Virus record (IMG/VR): IMGVR_UViG_3300018422_000001
Coordinates: 64,001-110,308 of that record
Origin: a virus
DNA: 46,308 nt
Strand: one strand, 5' to 3'
Shown: piece by piece, positions 16,081 through 24,761 of the stretch
Layout: each line of letters begins with the position of its first letter
Numbering within the stretch: position 1 is the first letter of the stretch
Made by a program: the position numbers and the translations under genes
The notes under the pieces: model-generated
What the model was told of the DNA's origin: nothing
Seen by the model: the letters and a program-made list of their open reading frames with translations, nothing else
Database searches by the model: none

Positions 16081-17221
16081 CCTCACGCTCGTCAAGGGCA
16101 GCAAGGCCAAAGCCGCGGGCATGCTGCTCGAGGACAAGAAGACGAAGGCGAATCCTGCAGTGATGCGCCGAGCCGCGAAGGTCCTCGGTATCAACGCGCC
16201 GAAGGCGACCGGCGCAGCGGCCGATCAAGAACTGCTCGGCAAGCTGCGGCTCGAGATCGCCAAGCGCACTGCGACGCTCACGCAGGAACAAATGTTCGAG
16301 TGCGTCGAGTGCAAAGAGATCTCGACCGATGACACCGAGTTCTGCCCGTTCTGCGGCGACGAAGGTGTTTCATCCGAAGCAGCGAACATCGCGGAGGTGG
16401 TCAACGGGGTGCCGGCGAACGCTCGGCAAGCCACGTCGATCCCGCCGCCTAAGAAGTCGTCGAAGCCTGCAGCTGCAGAGGCGGTAGAGGCAGAGGTAGT
16501 CGCTCCGTCGAAGCGGCGCGGCGTCGGCATCACGCGAACACCGGTGCCGGTCGCTGTCGACGTCGACGCTCGGCTGGCCGAGTTCGAAGAGAAGTTGGAG
16601 GCCGTGCTGCAGCGTCTCGACGTGCTGAAAAACAGTGCTGTCGGGATGTCCTACGACGTCGGGTTGGAGTTGAAGAAGATCCGAGACGAGCAACTCTTCA
16701 AAGCGCGCGGATACACGACGTTCAAGGACTTCGCGCTCAACGAGCTGCCGATGAAGCGCGAATCTGCTCTGCATCTCTGCTCGATCGTCGACACGTGGTC
16801 GCGCGAAGACTATCTGCAGATGGGCTACTCGAAGATCCGGCTGATCACGGCGATCACGGATCCTGTTGTCAAAGAGGAGCTGATCGCCGCAGCCAAGGGC
16901 GGCGCTACGCGAGCGCAGCTCACTGAGCGCGCGGCGCGCGGCAGCAACCCGCCTGCGAGTAAGCCTGCAGTCGAGAAGGGCGAGAAGATCACTCTGCTCG
17001 GCAAGATCGGTGCGCGTAAGCAGGCCGTGAAGTTCCACGATGCTGCGACGGGCGAGGTGCTCGATCACGCGGGCACGTTCAAGAACTTCAAGCCCGAGAT
17101 CTACGGCGAGCTGGAGATCTCTGACGGCGTCTTCGTGCGGTTCGGGCTACGGGTCAACGGCTCGAATCAGCTCGAGGGTTTGACAGTCAAATTTGTCCGC
17201 GCGGGCGACGGAGCCGAATAA
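15989..17221 (+). CDS. Zinc-ribbon protein of unknown function, possible DNA binder
   Basis: A 410-residue frame; ATG 15989 overlaps the sigma gene by 92 bp and an ATG near 16119 is an alternative. Residues 1-45 are basic and disordered. A zinc ribbon lies near residue 105 (CVECKEISTDDTEFCPFCGD). A coiled segment (about 195-215, LAEFEEKLEAVLQRLDVLKN) precedes a helical domain (TTFKDFALNELPMKRESALH, then YLQMGYSKIRLITAI) that has the look of the helical core of ParB-like or KorB-like proteins. The C-terminus is beta-rich. The gene lies between sigma and polymerase. Function not known; ParB resemblance is weak. Confidence 0.65.
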   Translation: MPTTKKPEKKPSRSPTRGASVRPGRASEAPNLTLVKGSKAKAAGMLLEDKKTKANPAVMRRAAKVLGINAPKATGAAADQELLGKLRLEIAKRTATLTQEQMFECVECKEISTDDTEFCPFCGDEGVSSEAANIAEVVNGVPANARQATSIPPPKKSSKPAAAEAVEAEVVAPSKRRGVGITRTPVPVAVDVDARLAEFEEKLEAVLQRLDVLKNSAVGMSYDVGLELKKIRDEQLFKARGYTTFKDFALNELPMKRESALHLCSIVDTWSREDYLQMGYSKIRLITAITDPVVKEELIAAAKGGATRAQLTERAARGSNPPASKPAVEKGEKITLLGKIGARKQAVKFHDAATGEVLDHAGTFKNFKPEIYGELEISDGVFVRFGLRVNGSNQLEGLTVKFVRAGDGAE

Positions 17222-17228
17222 CCCCTGA

Positions 17229-20036
17229 GTGGATCTAGTATCAGGATGGTCGGACGACAAATACGTCTATCTGGTCGAGCGGCCCGCGGGCGCAAGCGAC
17301 GTTCGGGTCCGACGAGTGAACGCCAAATGGTCGGCGTTCTTCGTCGGGCTCGATGACGATGATCGACACGCGCTGCAGCGTACCCGAGAGGTCATCGGGC
17401 TTTCGGTACGCGGCAAGCACACTCGAGTCGATTTTCGGAACAAGTGGGATCGGTACTCGGTCTGCAAGCGACTCAGCTCGCTGATCGAGGGCGCCCGAGC
17501 TGCGGCGTCTGGCGATGAGTTCGCACTCGGCGAGTCGATTCCAGACCCGCCCGCGATTCTCGAGGCCGACGTCAACCCGTTGAGGCGGCTACTCAGCGAT
17601 CACGGCTCGATCAACATTTCGACGAATCCGCGGCTCGCGTGGTTCGACCTCGAGACCGACAGCAGGTGTTCCTTCGTCGAGGCGGTCGAGTTCGGGCGAG
17701 CGCGCATCCTGTGTTGGTCGCTGACCGTCATCCAAGACGGCGCGGCAGTGCTCGTCGCGAGCGAGCTGCTCGAGGCCGATACCGATGCGGCCGAGCGTGC
17801 GTTGATCGAGCACTTTCTCGAGGCGTGCAGGCCGTACGACGTGCTGATGGCGTGGTCGGGCAATGGCTTCGATTTTCCGGTGATGGAGAAGCGCGCCGAG
17901 AAGATGCGCGCGCGACCGGGCGGCAAGGTGCCGCTCTGGAATCGGTGGTGTTGGCTCGACTGCATGGAGCTTTTCAAAAAGCTGCATGCTCACGTGCACG
18001 AGAGCGGCGAGGAGAAGATGAGCTTCAAGCTCAACTCGATCGCTCAGGTGATCGTCGGCGAGGGCAAGCGCGAATTCGAGGTGTCACGAACGTGGGAGAG
18101 CTGGGCCGCGGGCGGAGCCGAGCGTGCGCGCTTGCTCAAGTACAACGAGGTCGACGCGTTGCTCATGCCCAAGATCGAGTTGAAAACGGGATACGTCGCG
18201 CTGCACATCGCGGTGTGTTCCGTCACTCGATGCTTTCCCGACAGTCGATCGCTGATGGCTTCGCAGCAAGGCGACGGTTTCTTGCTGCGGCTCGGTGAGA
18301 TTCACGGGCATCGATGGCCGACGAAGACGATGCAAGACGAGGTTGCGCAGTATGCCGGCGCGTATGTGATGGAGCCGACTCGCACGGGGATCATCGAGAA
18401 CGTGCACGTCGCGGATTTCGCGGCGCTGTACCCCTCGATCATGCGTAGCTGGAACATCAGCCCCGAGACGTCGCTTGGGCGACTCGAGCCCGATCCGGTC
18501 GAGGGCAGCTGTCGACTGCCGTACACCGACATCTTGCGCTTCTCGCTCGCAGAGCGAGGCATGTTCCCGAGAGCGCTCGATGAGCTGGTCGAGCGTCGGG
18601 CCGAGTACTCGCGCAAGGGCGACGCAGCCGAGCCGGGCAGTGAAGAGTGGGATCACTATCGTCGTCTGAGCGGCGCCTACAAGATCGTCGCGAATTCGTT
18701 CTACGGGATCATGGGCTCGCCCTTTGCTCGCTTCTTCTCGGCGTCGGCAGCCGAGGCGGTGACTCAGACCGGCGCCTGGTTGATCAAGCGTGTCGCGGCT
18801 GCGAGCAAAGCAGTCGGCCTCGATCCGTTCTACGGCGATACCGACAGCGTTCTCGTGTCGGGTGAGTCGGAGCGATTCGCTGGCGTCGTGCGTGATCTCA
18901 ACGCGGGATGGAAGCCGTTGCTCGAGTCGCTCGGCTGCGCCGAGTGTCACGTCAAACTCGAGTTCGAGAAGACGTACTCGCGATTCGTGCTCGTGAGCGC
19001 GAAGCGCTACGTCGGGCGATACGCGGTCTTCAAGGGCAAGCCGGTCGCAGACAAGATCGAGGTCAAGGGGCTCGAGTACAAGCGAGGCGACACGATGCGC
19101 ATGACTCGCTCGATGCAGAAGCAGCTGATCGATCTGTTGCTCGGGCCCGAGGTGCCGTCGACCGAGACGATCCGCGCGTTCGTCGCGAGCTGGAAGGAGC
19201 ACGTGTTGACCGGCGAGTTGTCGATCGAGGACATCGTGTTGAGTCAGTCGGTCAAGGGGCTCACCGAGTACGCGGACAAGTATACGGCTCGGAAGTGCGC
19301 GGGGCCCGACAAGCGAAAATGCGACTACGTCTTTCAGTCGACCGACGTAGGCGTGCGGGGCGATGACGTCTGCCCGAGATGCAAGACCGTCCGCAAGAAG
19401 CTCGACCCGCCCGTGCATGTACGAGTCGCGAAGATCCTAGCCGAGCGAGGTGAAGAGATCCGAGCGGGCACGCGGGTCGAGTATCTGATCACGAGTCAGG
19501 AGGGCGAGAAGCTCAACGCGGTGCCTGCGCGCGACCCGGGCGCGCTCGAGTTGATCAACCGCCAATATTACTGGTCGACGCGCATCTATCCGCCGACCGC
19601 TCGCGTGCTCGAGAAGGCGTATCCAGACGAAGCGTGGGTCGAGACGAAGCACGAGAAGAAGACTCGGCGTCATCAGGAAAAGGTCGATCAGTTTCGAGGT
19701 GTGATCTCGGACCTACCGTTGTTCGCAGCCCTCGAGCCACCGGCGCAGATCGTGATCACTCTCGACTCGGATCTCGATGCGCCTGTCGATGTGGCCAAGC
19801 TCAAGCGTGTACTCGCGACATGCGCGGGCGAGAGAACCGTGCAGCTGCGAATGGTCGGGCGCGACGGGACGGTTACGACTGATCTCGGGCAGTGCAACGG
19901 ATCGAAAAAGACGATCGACGCGATCGAATCACTATGCGGGCCCGGATCGGTGTCCGCAGATGCAGTTGGCAGCAATCAGTCTCCGTATGGTTCAGCGCCG
20001 ACGAAAACTACCGCAGCCCGAGGCCGAAGCTTGTAG
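17229..20036 (+). CDS. Family B DNA polymerase with 3'-5' exonuclease
   Basis: A 935-residue protein from GTG 17229, similar in length to T4 gp43 (898). Exonuclease: ExoI FDLETD (Asp140, Glu142), ExoII GNGFDFPV (Asn212, Asp215), ExoIII KYNEVDAL. Polymerase: motif A VADFAALYPSI (Asp396), motif B KIVANSFYGIMGSP (Lys485, Tyr492), motif C FYGDTDSVL (Asp537, Asp539), then KRYVGRY. All catalytic residues are intact. After the palm there is an added four-Cys cluster at about 695-725 (KCAGPDKRKC and VCPRCKTVRK), like the zinc module of eukaryotic and viral type-B enzymes. It is the main replicase. The stop codon overlaps a dispersed palindrome. Confidence 0.95.
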   Translation: MDLVSGWSDDKYVYLVERPAGASDVRVRRVNAKWSAFFVGLDDDDRHALQRTREVIGLSVRGKHTRVDFRNKWDRYSVCKRLSSLIEGARAAASGDEFALGESIPDPPAILEADVNPLRRLLSDHGSINISTNPRLAWFDLETDSRCSFVEAVEFGRARILCWSLTVIQDGAAVLVASELLEADTDAAERALIEHFLEACRPYDVLMAWSGNGFDFPVMEKRAEKMRARPGGKVPLWNRWCWLDCMELFKKLHAHVHESGEEKMSFKLNSIAQVIVGEGKREFEVSRTWESWAAGGAERARLLKYNEVDALLMPKIELKTGYVALHIAVCSVTRCFPDSRSLMASQQGDGFLLRLGEIHGHRWPTKTMQDEVAQYAGAYVMEPTRTGIIENVHVADFAALYPSIMRSWNISPETSLGRLEPDPVEGSCRLPYTDILRFSLAERGMFPRALDELVERRAEYSRKGDAAEPGSEEWDHYRRLSGAYKIVANSFYGIMGSPFARFFSASAAEAVTQTGAWLIKRVAAASKAVGLDPFYGDTDSVLVSGESERFAGVVRDLNAGWKPLLESLGCAECHVKLEFEKTYSRFVLVSAKRYVGRYAVFKGKPVADKIEVKGLEYKRGDTMRMTRSMQKQLIDLLLGPEVPSTETIRAFVASWKEHVLTGELSIEDIVLSQSVKGLTEYADKYTARKCAGPDKRKCDYVFQSTDVGVRGDDVCPRCKTVRKKLDPPVHVRVAKILAERGEEIRAGTRVEYLITSQEGEKLNAVPARDPGALELINRQYYWSTRIYPPTARVLEKAYPDEAWVETKHEKKTRRHQEKVDQFRGVISDLPLFAALEPPAQIVITLDSDLDAPVDVAKLKRVLATCAGERTVQLRMVGRDGTVTTDLGQCNGSKKTIDAIESLCGPGSVSADAVGSNQSPYGSAPTKTTAARGRSL

Positions 20037-20769
20037 CCCCGGGGCCACATCTGACGATGCCAGTGATGATCGCTTTGCAGGCGATCCAGAAGAGCCCGGA
20101 ACACCCGAGCCGACCGAGCTGCAGAAGTCGTTTGCCCCGGTGCCATCGAAACCCGCGCCGGCAGCCGAGCCGTACACCGTCGCTCGGTTCCCTGCGAAGG
20201 CCGTGATCCCATCGAAGGAAAAGGCGATGCAGGATGCGGCGAAAGGCGAGCCGCAACAGAGCCCGCTGCCATCGGCGAAGGATCGACATCCGATGCCGTG
20301 GGGTTTGGTGATCACCGATGTCTTCAACATCGATGTGCACAAGACCTATGCACGGCTAGAGCAAGAGTTGTCGCTCGGGGACGGCGCGACCGAATACGGC
20401 ACTGTCTTGCATGCGGTCGACGCGAGCGCGCGCAACCTGTACGAGGCGGCTCGTCTCGCTCGCAAGGCCAAGCTCGCAGACGAAGGTTTCTCGGTCGAGC
20501 TGGACAAGCGTCTCGAGGTGCTGCGAACGGCGGCGATCACGGCTCTCGAGGTCGAGAAGAGTTCCGGTGCTCGCAGCAAGGCGCCGACGATCAAAGACAT
20601 CGACGATCGCATGCTCTCGAGTTGGCCCGATGAGGTGACGTCGATCCGAGCGCGCAAGCTCGAGATGCATGGCGCGTTGCGTGCGATCGAGGCTCTCGAG
20701 CAAGCGTGGCGCGATCGATGTCAGTCGCTGCGAACGATGGCTCAACAATTCAATCGAGCCGGCGCCTGA
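19987..20769 (+). CDS. Helical protein; candidate UvsY-like recombination mediator
   Basis: About 260 residues; ATG 19987 overlaps the polymerase by 50 bp and would read through palindrome copy 4, while a later GTG near 20138 is also possible. The first 95 residues are Pro/Glu-rich and disordered. The core is helical: DVFNIDVHKTYARLEQELS, EAARLARKAKLADEGF, then PTIKDIDDRMLSSWPDEVTS and a last helix pair (LRAIEALEQAWRDRCQSLRT). UvsY and analogous mediators share this pattern: an N-terminal helix pair, a T-x-x-x-(I/V)-(D/E) segment, and a final long helix. It lies beside SSB and UvsX candidates. The family assignment is inference. Confidence 0.5.
   Translation: MVQRRRKLPQPEAEACSPGATSDDASDDRFAGDPEEPGTPEPTELQKSFAPVPSKPAPAAEPYTVARFPAKAVIPSKEKAMQDAAKGEPQQSPLPSAKDRHPMPWGLVITDVFNIDVHKTYARLEQELSLGDGATEYGTVLHAVDASARNLYEAARLARKAKLADEGFSVELDKRLEVLRTAAITALEVEKSSGARSKAPTIKDIDDRMLSSWPDEVTSIRARKLEMHGALRAIEALEQAWRDRCQSLRTMAQQFNRAGA
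20032..20049. repeat. Dispersed 18-bp palindrome, copy 4
   Basis: TGTAGCCCCGGGGCCACA, one change from the perfect form. The change creates the TAG stop of the DNA polymerase (20034-20036). Confidence 0.85.
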
Positions 20770-20788
20770 GCCGGGAAAGGGTTTCGAC

Positions 20789-22276
20789 ATGGCTGGCGGA
20801 CTAGGTATTGCGGGGTTTCTGAAGCATAGCGACAGCGTCTCGAGCGGCGGCGGCAAGTGGCTCCGCACCTGGAAAAAGAAGGGCGTCGGCGAGGCGGTTG
20901 TCTGGTTGCACACGCGCGCGGTGATCGTGCCGTGTCTGAGTCACAGCTTCATGAACGAGGACACTTTCGAAGACAAGGAAACCGGCCGGCCGGTGCCGGT
21001 GTTGCGCTATCCGAGGTTCGTTTCGCCTGATGCAGAGGTCGTGCACAGGAATCAGTATTTCCGGAACGACGACGGCACGCTGCAGGTCCCGCCCGATCTG
21101 GATCCGTTTCTGCTTCTTCGCGAGTGGCTTCGCTTCGCGGATCACATCGCGCTCGATCAGCCGATCTTCAAGTGGGAGAACCCCAAAGAGCGCGACACGA
21201 TTCGGTGGTATCGCGGCGAGTTGAGCGGGCTCGAGAAGCGCGGTCAAAAGAATTTCGGTCACTCGCTCGATACGAAGTTCGAGTACCTCTACGTCGTAGT
21301 CGACAACGATGACGTGAGCACGGGGCCAGTGCTTGCGCGCGAGGGCAAGCTACTCAGTCAGAAGATCGTCGAGGTCATCAAGCAACAGCAAAAGATGCTC
21401 GGTGAGGCGGGCGGCGATCCCGCGCAGCATCCATACGCGTTCGAGTGGCGGGCCGAAGATGCCAAAAGCCCGATGAATGCGTACAAGGCATTCAAGCGAG
21501 AGGACATCGAGCTGACTGACGAGGTCTGGGAGAAGATCTCGTCAGACGATTTTCCGGATCCAGAGCCACACGGCTCGGTCGCGGACGGCGACATGGAAAA
21601 GATCCGGCAGGCGTTCGAAGCGGCGGCTCAGATCGATCTGCCGCTCGACGAGATCTTCTCGGACGACCCTGCAACGCGTCGGGCCCTGTCGCGACCGGGC
21701 GGCTCTGCCAAGCGAGAGCCGGCGAGACCGTCGCGAGCGGCGCAAGCGCGCGGCGTAACCCCACCGGCGCCGACGTCGAGAGCAACCGCGCCAGCGGCTA
21801 CCAGCGCCCCTAAGCCGGCTGCAACGAACGGGTCTGCTAGGCAACCCGCGCCTGCGACCGCGCCAGTCACAGGCGGGCTGCAGCGGCGTCGCAAGGTCGC
21901 GGCGCCAGACCCGGAGCCCGAGCCCGAACCGGAGCCAGAGGGCGAGCAGATCCCGTGCGACGAGTGCGGGATTGCGATGCTCGCGACTGACACGAAGTGC
22001 CCGAATCCAGAGTGCGGCGCTGAGTACGAGCCGATCGCAGACGACGAAGCCGAGCCGGCGCCTGCAGCGGTCGCGAAGCCGGCGAGTGCACCCAAGCCGA
22101 AACCCACGGGGCCTAAGCCGGCAGCTGCGACCAAGCCTGCAGCGACCAAGCCGGTTGCAACCGCGGCAGACTCGCCAGCTGCAGCGCCCGATTGCTGGTC
22201 GTGCGGCGCAGCACTAGCCGGCGCTGAAATGTGCCCGTCATGCGGCATTGATCAGGGCGATCAAATTCCGTTCTGA
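20789..22276 (+). CDS. Candidate gp32-like single-stranded DNA-binding protein with two C-terminal zinc ribbons
   Basis: A 495-residue protein from ATG 20789 with GGGAAAGG about 10 nt upstream. Residues 1-270 look like the phage SSB pattern: FGHSLDTKFEYLYVVVDNDD, a lysine-rich KLLSQKIVEVIKQQQKM helix, YAFEWRAEDAKSPMNAYKAF and LTDEVWEKISSDDFPD. From about 305 it is Ala/Pro-rich linker, with two four-Cys ribbons: CDECGIAMLATDTKCPNPEC and, at the extreme end, CWSCGAALAGAEMCPSCG. T4 gp32 has one internal zinc; here the ribbons are C-terminal. Position next to DUF3310 and UvsX supports the role of coating ssDNA in replication and recombination. Unusually long for an SSB. Confidence 0.55.
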   Translation: MAGGLGIAGFLKHSDSVSSGGGKWLRTWKKKGVGEAVVWLHTRAVIVPCLSHSFMNEDTFEDKETGRPVPVLRYPRFVSPDAEVVHRNQYFRNDDGTLQVPPDLDPFLLLREWLRFADHIALDQPIFKWENPKERDTIRWYRGELSGLEKRGQKNFGHSLDTKFEYLYVVVDNDDVSTGPVLAREGKLLSQKIVEVIKQQQKMLGEAGGDPAQHPYAFEWRAEDAKSPMNAYKAFKREDIELTDEVWEKISSDDFPDPEPHGSVADGDMEKIRQAFEAAAQIDLPLDEIFSDDPATRRALSRPGGSAKREPARPSRAAQARGVTPPAPTSRATAPAATSAPKPAATNGSARQPAPATAPVTGGLQRRRKVAAPDPEPEPEPEPEGEQIPCDECGIAMLATDTKCPNPECGAEYEPIADDEAEPAPAAVAKPASAPKPKPTGPKPAAATKPAATKPVATAADSPAAAPDCWSCGAALAGAEMCPSCGIDQGDQIPF

Positions 22277-22536
22277 TGCCGGACCTCATCAATCACCCGC
22301 CGCACTACGTGTTCAGTGCGATCGAACCGATCGACGCGATCGAAGCGTGGCAGCTCGGCTTCTGTCTCGGCAACGCGGTCAAGTACATCGCGAGGGCGGC
22401 GCACAAGGGTCGACTGCTCGAGGATCTCAAAAAGGCACGTTGGTATCTCGACCGCGAGATCACTCGTTTGGAAGACGAAAGAGTTGAAGCCTATGAAGCA
22501 ACGGCGCAAGAAGCCCGCAGCAGTCGATCCGATTGA
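22276..22536 (+). CDS. DUF3310 family protein
   Basis: An 86-residue protein; its ATG shares one base with the previous TGA. The order NHPPHYVF, IEPIDAIEAW, GFCLGNAVKYIARAAHKG and EDLKKARWYLDREI is the DUF3310 signature, common in phages (and sometimes annotated, without firm proof, as a nucleotide kinase or nucleotide-metabolism protein). The fold is a small helical bundle. It overlaps the UvsX-like gene by 44 bp, so the two are co-expressed. The biochemical role is not established. Confidence 0.88.
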   Translation: MPDLINHPPHYVFSAIEPIDAIEAWQLGFCLGNAVKYIARAAHKGRLLEDLKKARWYLDREITRLEDERVEAYEATAQEARSSRSD

Positions 22537-23629
22537 GGCGGACTCAGTTCCGCCTCCGCGCCGCACACCGATCCCGTTGCCGAAGGGTTGGAAGCGGGCC
22601 GAAGATGCGCTCGATCGCGTCGAGTCGGTATCGACGATCTTCCCTGACTTCAATCGCTCGACTCGCTGCGGCGGGTTGCCGATCAACCGCATGCACGTGA
22701 TTCACGGCGAGACTCACGGCGGCAAGAGTCTCTTCGTGCTCGGTCTGATCAAGAGCTTTCTCGACGGCGGACACGTGGCTGCATACGTCGACGCGGAACA
22801 CTCGACACCGCATGAGTTTGCCGAAGAGCTGATTGGCGACTTGTCGAAGTGCGAGGGCTTTTTCGGAAGTCGACCGGATACCTACGAAGACACGATCGAC
22901 GCGGTCAACGAGTTCCTCAACATGATGGTCACGCTACGCAAGACGCATCCGGAGAAGAAGGCGATCGTCGTCATCGACTCGATCAACAAGCTCACGCCAG
23001 CACGCGAGCTAAAGAACGTTCTGAAGAGCGGCGGCGAAGAAGTCAGCAAGGGCCACGCGGGCCGGTATCGAGCGGCCGTCAATCAGGCATGGCTCAACCA
23101 TCTGTCGCCACGTCTGAAGCCTGCAGGTTGCGCGATGGTGTTCATCGCACAAGAGCGAGTCGGTGCCGACGACGCACCATGGCAGCCCGACGGCGGCGTG
23201 CAGATCAAGGGAGGGCAGGCGTTGAGCTTCGACGCGTCTCTCTTGATCCGCGTGTCCAAGTCGATGCCGCTACGCGACACGACGCGCGTGACGAAAGAAG
23301 CACCGAAGGGCGAGATCGTCGGTTGGGCTCACCGAGTGCGGATCTATAAATCGAAGGTCGCGCACATGGACGGCGCGCAGTCGGATTGCGCGTTTCACTT
23401 CTCGAACGGCAAGCAAACACCGGCCGGCTTCGACACGTCGCGCGACGCACTGCATCTCGCGAAGAAGCTCGGTCTCTTGCAGATCAACGGATCGTGGCTT
23501 TCGTGGCGCAAGCGGCGTTGGCAAGGCGAGATGCGCGCGGCGCAATGGCTCTCCGAGAAGCCGGAGGTCCTTGCCGAGCTGATGAAAGAGATCGAGGCAC
23601 GGCTCGCGAGTGATCGCGGTGCGGCGTGA
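22493..23629 (+). CDS. UvsX/RecA-like strand-exchange recombinase
   Basis: A 378-residue protein from ATG 22493 (T4 UvsX has 391). Walker A GETHGGKS (72-79), VAAYVDAEHS with Glu102 in the place of the catalytic Glu of RecA, Walker B AIVVIDSINKL (Asp162), DNA-binding loop region around ELKNVLKSGGEEVSKGHAGR, motif CAMVFIAQER, and loop 2 region GGVQIKGGQALSF. The C-terminal part has helices typical of UvsX. The protein forms filaments on ssDNA, displaces SSB and starts recombination-dependent replication. Neighbouring SSB, UvsY, gp46 and gp47 candidates support this. It could alternatively be of the Sak4 group, but it is longer than those. Confidence 0.88.
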   Translation: MKQRRKKPAAVDPIEADSVPPPRRTPIPLPKGWKRAEDALDRVESVSTIFPDFNRSTRCGGLPINRMHVIHGETHGGKSLFVLGLIKSFLDGGHVAAYVDAEHSTPHEFAEELIGDLSKCEGFFGSRPDTYEDTIDAVNEFLNMMVTLRKTHPEKKAIVVIDSINKLTPARELKNVLKSGGEEVSKGHAGRYRAAVNQAWLNHLSPRLKPAGCAMVFIAQERVGADDAPWQPDGGVQIKGGQALSFDASLLIRVSKSMPLRDTTRVTKEAPKGEIVGWAHRVRIYKSKVAHMDGAQSDCAFHFSNGKQTPAGFDTSRDALHLAKKLGLLQINGSWLSWRKRRWQGEMRAAQWLSEKPEVLAELMKEIEARLASDRGAA

Positions 23630-23844
23630 CTGAGTTGCATCGAGTGAGTGCGTGCTTGGTCGACTGCCCTCTATGCAGCGAGTGCGCGTTCTGCACGCAT
23701 CCAAAAACGGCTAGCCGCTCGATCTGGGATGGCGGCGATAACGATCCTCATGTGTCGCCTCCAGCGTTCTGCCCACTACGAGAGAACCGTCTCGTGATCT
23801 ACCTAAATCCGGCCGAGCAGAACGAGCACGACGACGATGACTAG
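23626..23844 (+). CDS. Small Cys-rich protein
   Basis: A 72-residue ORF from GTG 23626, which overlaps the previous TGA. Cys10, Cys14, Cys17, Cys20 and Cys23 (CLVDCPLCSECAFC) and another Cys in PPAFCPLREN suggest zinc or Fe-S binding. The acidic end is EQNEHDDDD. Its last 42 bp overlap the 3' end of the antisense DUF3309-like gene. No named family. Confidence 0.6.
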   Translation: MTELHRVSACLVDCPLCSECAFCTHPKTASRSIWDGGDNDPHVSPPAFCPLRENRLVIYLNPAEQNEHDDDD

Positions 23845-23964
23845 CAGCAAGCCGAGTGCGCCGCTCGGGGCGTAACCCCAACCGCGAGAGTGGTTCCAGT
23901 TCGGCGCAGAGCCGAATACGAGAAACAGTAGGACGATGATGACGATCCAGCCGAGCGTAGACAT
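23803..23964 (-). CDS. DUF3309-like small membrane protein on the opposite strand
   Basis: A 53-residue minus-strand protein found by reading the gap by eye: starts ATG 23964 and stops with TAG at 23803-23805. The sequence has two hydrophobic helices (LGWIVIIVLLFLVFGSAP and GLLLVIVVVLVLLGRI) separated by NWNHSRGWGYAPSG. This is the pattern of DUF3309: a first helix ending in LP/AP, then W-x-HSRxWGYxPSGxLG, and a final helix ending in LLGRI. DUF3309 is common in bacteria and of unknown function. It lies antisense in the gap between a Cys-rich gene and the gp47-like gene. A host-derived acquisition is plausible. Confidence 0.82.
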   Translation of the reverse strand: MSTLGWIVIIVLLFLVFGSAPNWNHSRGWGYAPSGALGLLLVIVVVLVLLGRI

Positions 23965-23993
23965 GCGTCGACTCTACAAGGAAACGAGGGCCG

Positions 23994-24761
23994 ATGAAGT
24001 TTCTCGCGATCAGTGATCTGCATCTCGACGCGGTAACGGCGGGCAGACCTCGTCGGCCCGAGGTGGTCGAGTACCTGCGAGACGCGCATGCGGCGGCGGT
24101 TCGAGAGGATGTCGACGCGGTCATCTTTTCGGGCGATGCGTTCGACCCGGGAGGGCCGCTCGAGGCGTACAACAGCGCTTTGCTGATCTCGGCGCTGATG
24201 GCATTCACGGCGCAGCGACGACTGATCGCGATCGCGGGCAATCACGACGTGCTCGACACGTCGGAGCTTTTCGAGGGAGCGCCGATCACGACGCTCACCC
24301 CGCTGCGTGTCGCGGCGCAGTATTCCGAAGACGTCGGGCTCGTGAATGTCTTCGAGCACCCAAGCTTCGCGGAGATCGATGACTACGGCGTGCTTGCGTT
24401 GCCGTATGTGTCGCGAGCGCATGCCGCTCGGATGCCGGGTTGGATCGAAGATGCGTTCGGTCAAGCGGCTCGATTCGCGGCACTCGGCGGCAAGATCATC
24501 GTAGTCGCTCACCTCACGATCCCGGGCGCGGCGCTCGGCAGTGAGTCGATCGAGATGGCTCGAGGGCAGGATCAGATCTTCCCGTTCGAAGCGGTGTCTG
24601 TGCTCAAGCCGGCGCTCGTGATCAATGGGCACTACCACGCTCGGCAAGAGGTGGTCGGGCCGCATGATGTGTTGATCCAAATTCCGGGATCCCCGCTGCG
24701 GTTCACGTTTGGCGAGGTCGAAGACGAGCGCAAGGGAATCTTGATCGCGGAGGTCACATGA
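23994..24761 (+). CDS. gp47/SbcD-like recombination nuclease subunit
   Basis: A 255-residue metallophosphoesterase from ATG 23994. Motifs: Asp8/His10 (ISDLHLD), FSGDAFD (Asp48), AGNHD (Asn83, His84), VVAHLTI and the last NGHYHARQ. These are the metal-binding motifs of Mre11/SbcD. T4 gp47 has 339 residues, so this one is short and probably lacks part of the capping domain. With the gp46-like ATPase three genes downstream it would resect double-strand ends to make ssDNA for the UvsX-like protein. The last 4 bp overlap the next gene. Confidence 0.88.
   Translation: MKFLAISDLHLDAVTAGRPRRPEVVEYLRDAHAAAVREDVDAVIFSGDAFDPGGPLEAYNSALLISALMAFTAQRRLIAIAGNHDVLDTSELFEGAPITTLTPLRVAAQYSEDVGLVNVFEHPSFAEIDDYGVLALPYVSRAHAARMPGWIEDAFGQAARFAALGGKIIVVAHLTIPGAALGSESIEMARGQDQIFPFEAVSVLKPALVINGHYHARQEVVGPHDVLIQIPGSPLRFTFGEVEDERKGILIAEVT

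Noticed and set aside
18084-19418. 444-residue open frame on the minus strand inside the DNA polymerase
   Set aside because: The plus-strand frame carries all polymerase motifs; the minus frame is a by-product of GC-rich codon use and has no recognisable domain.
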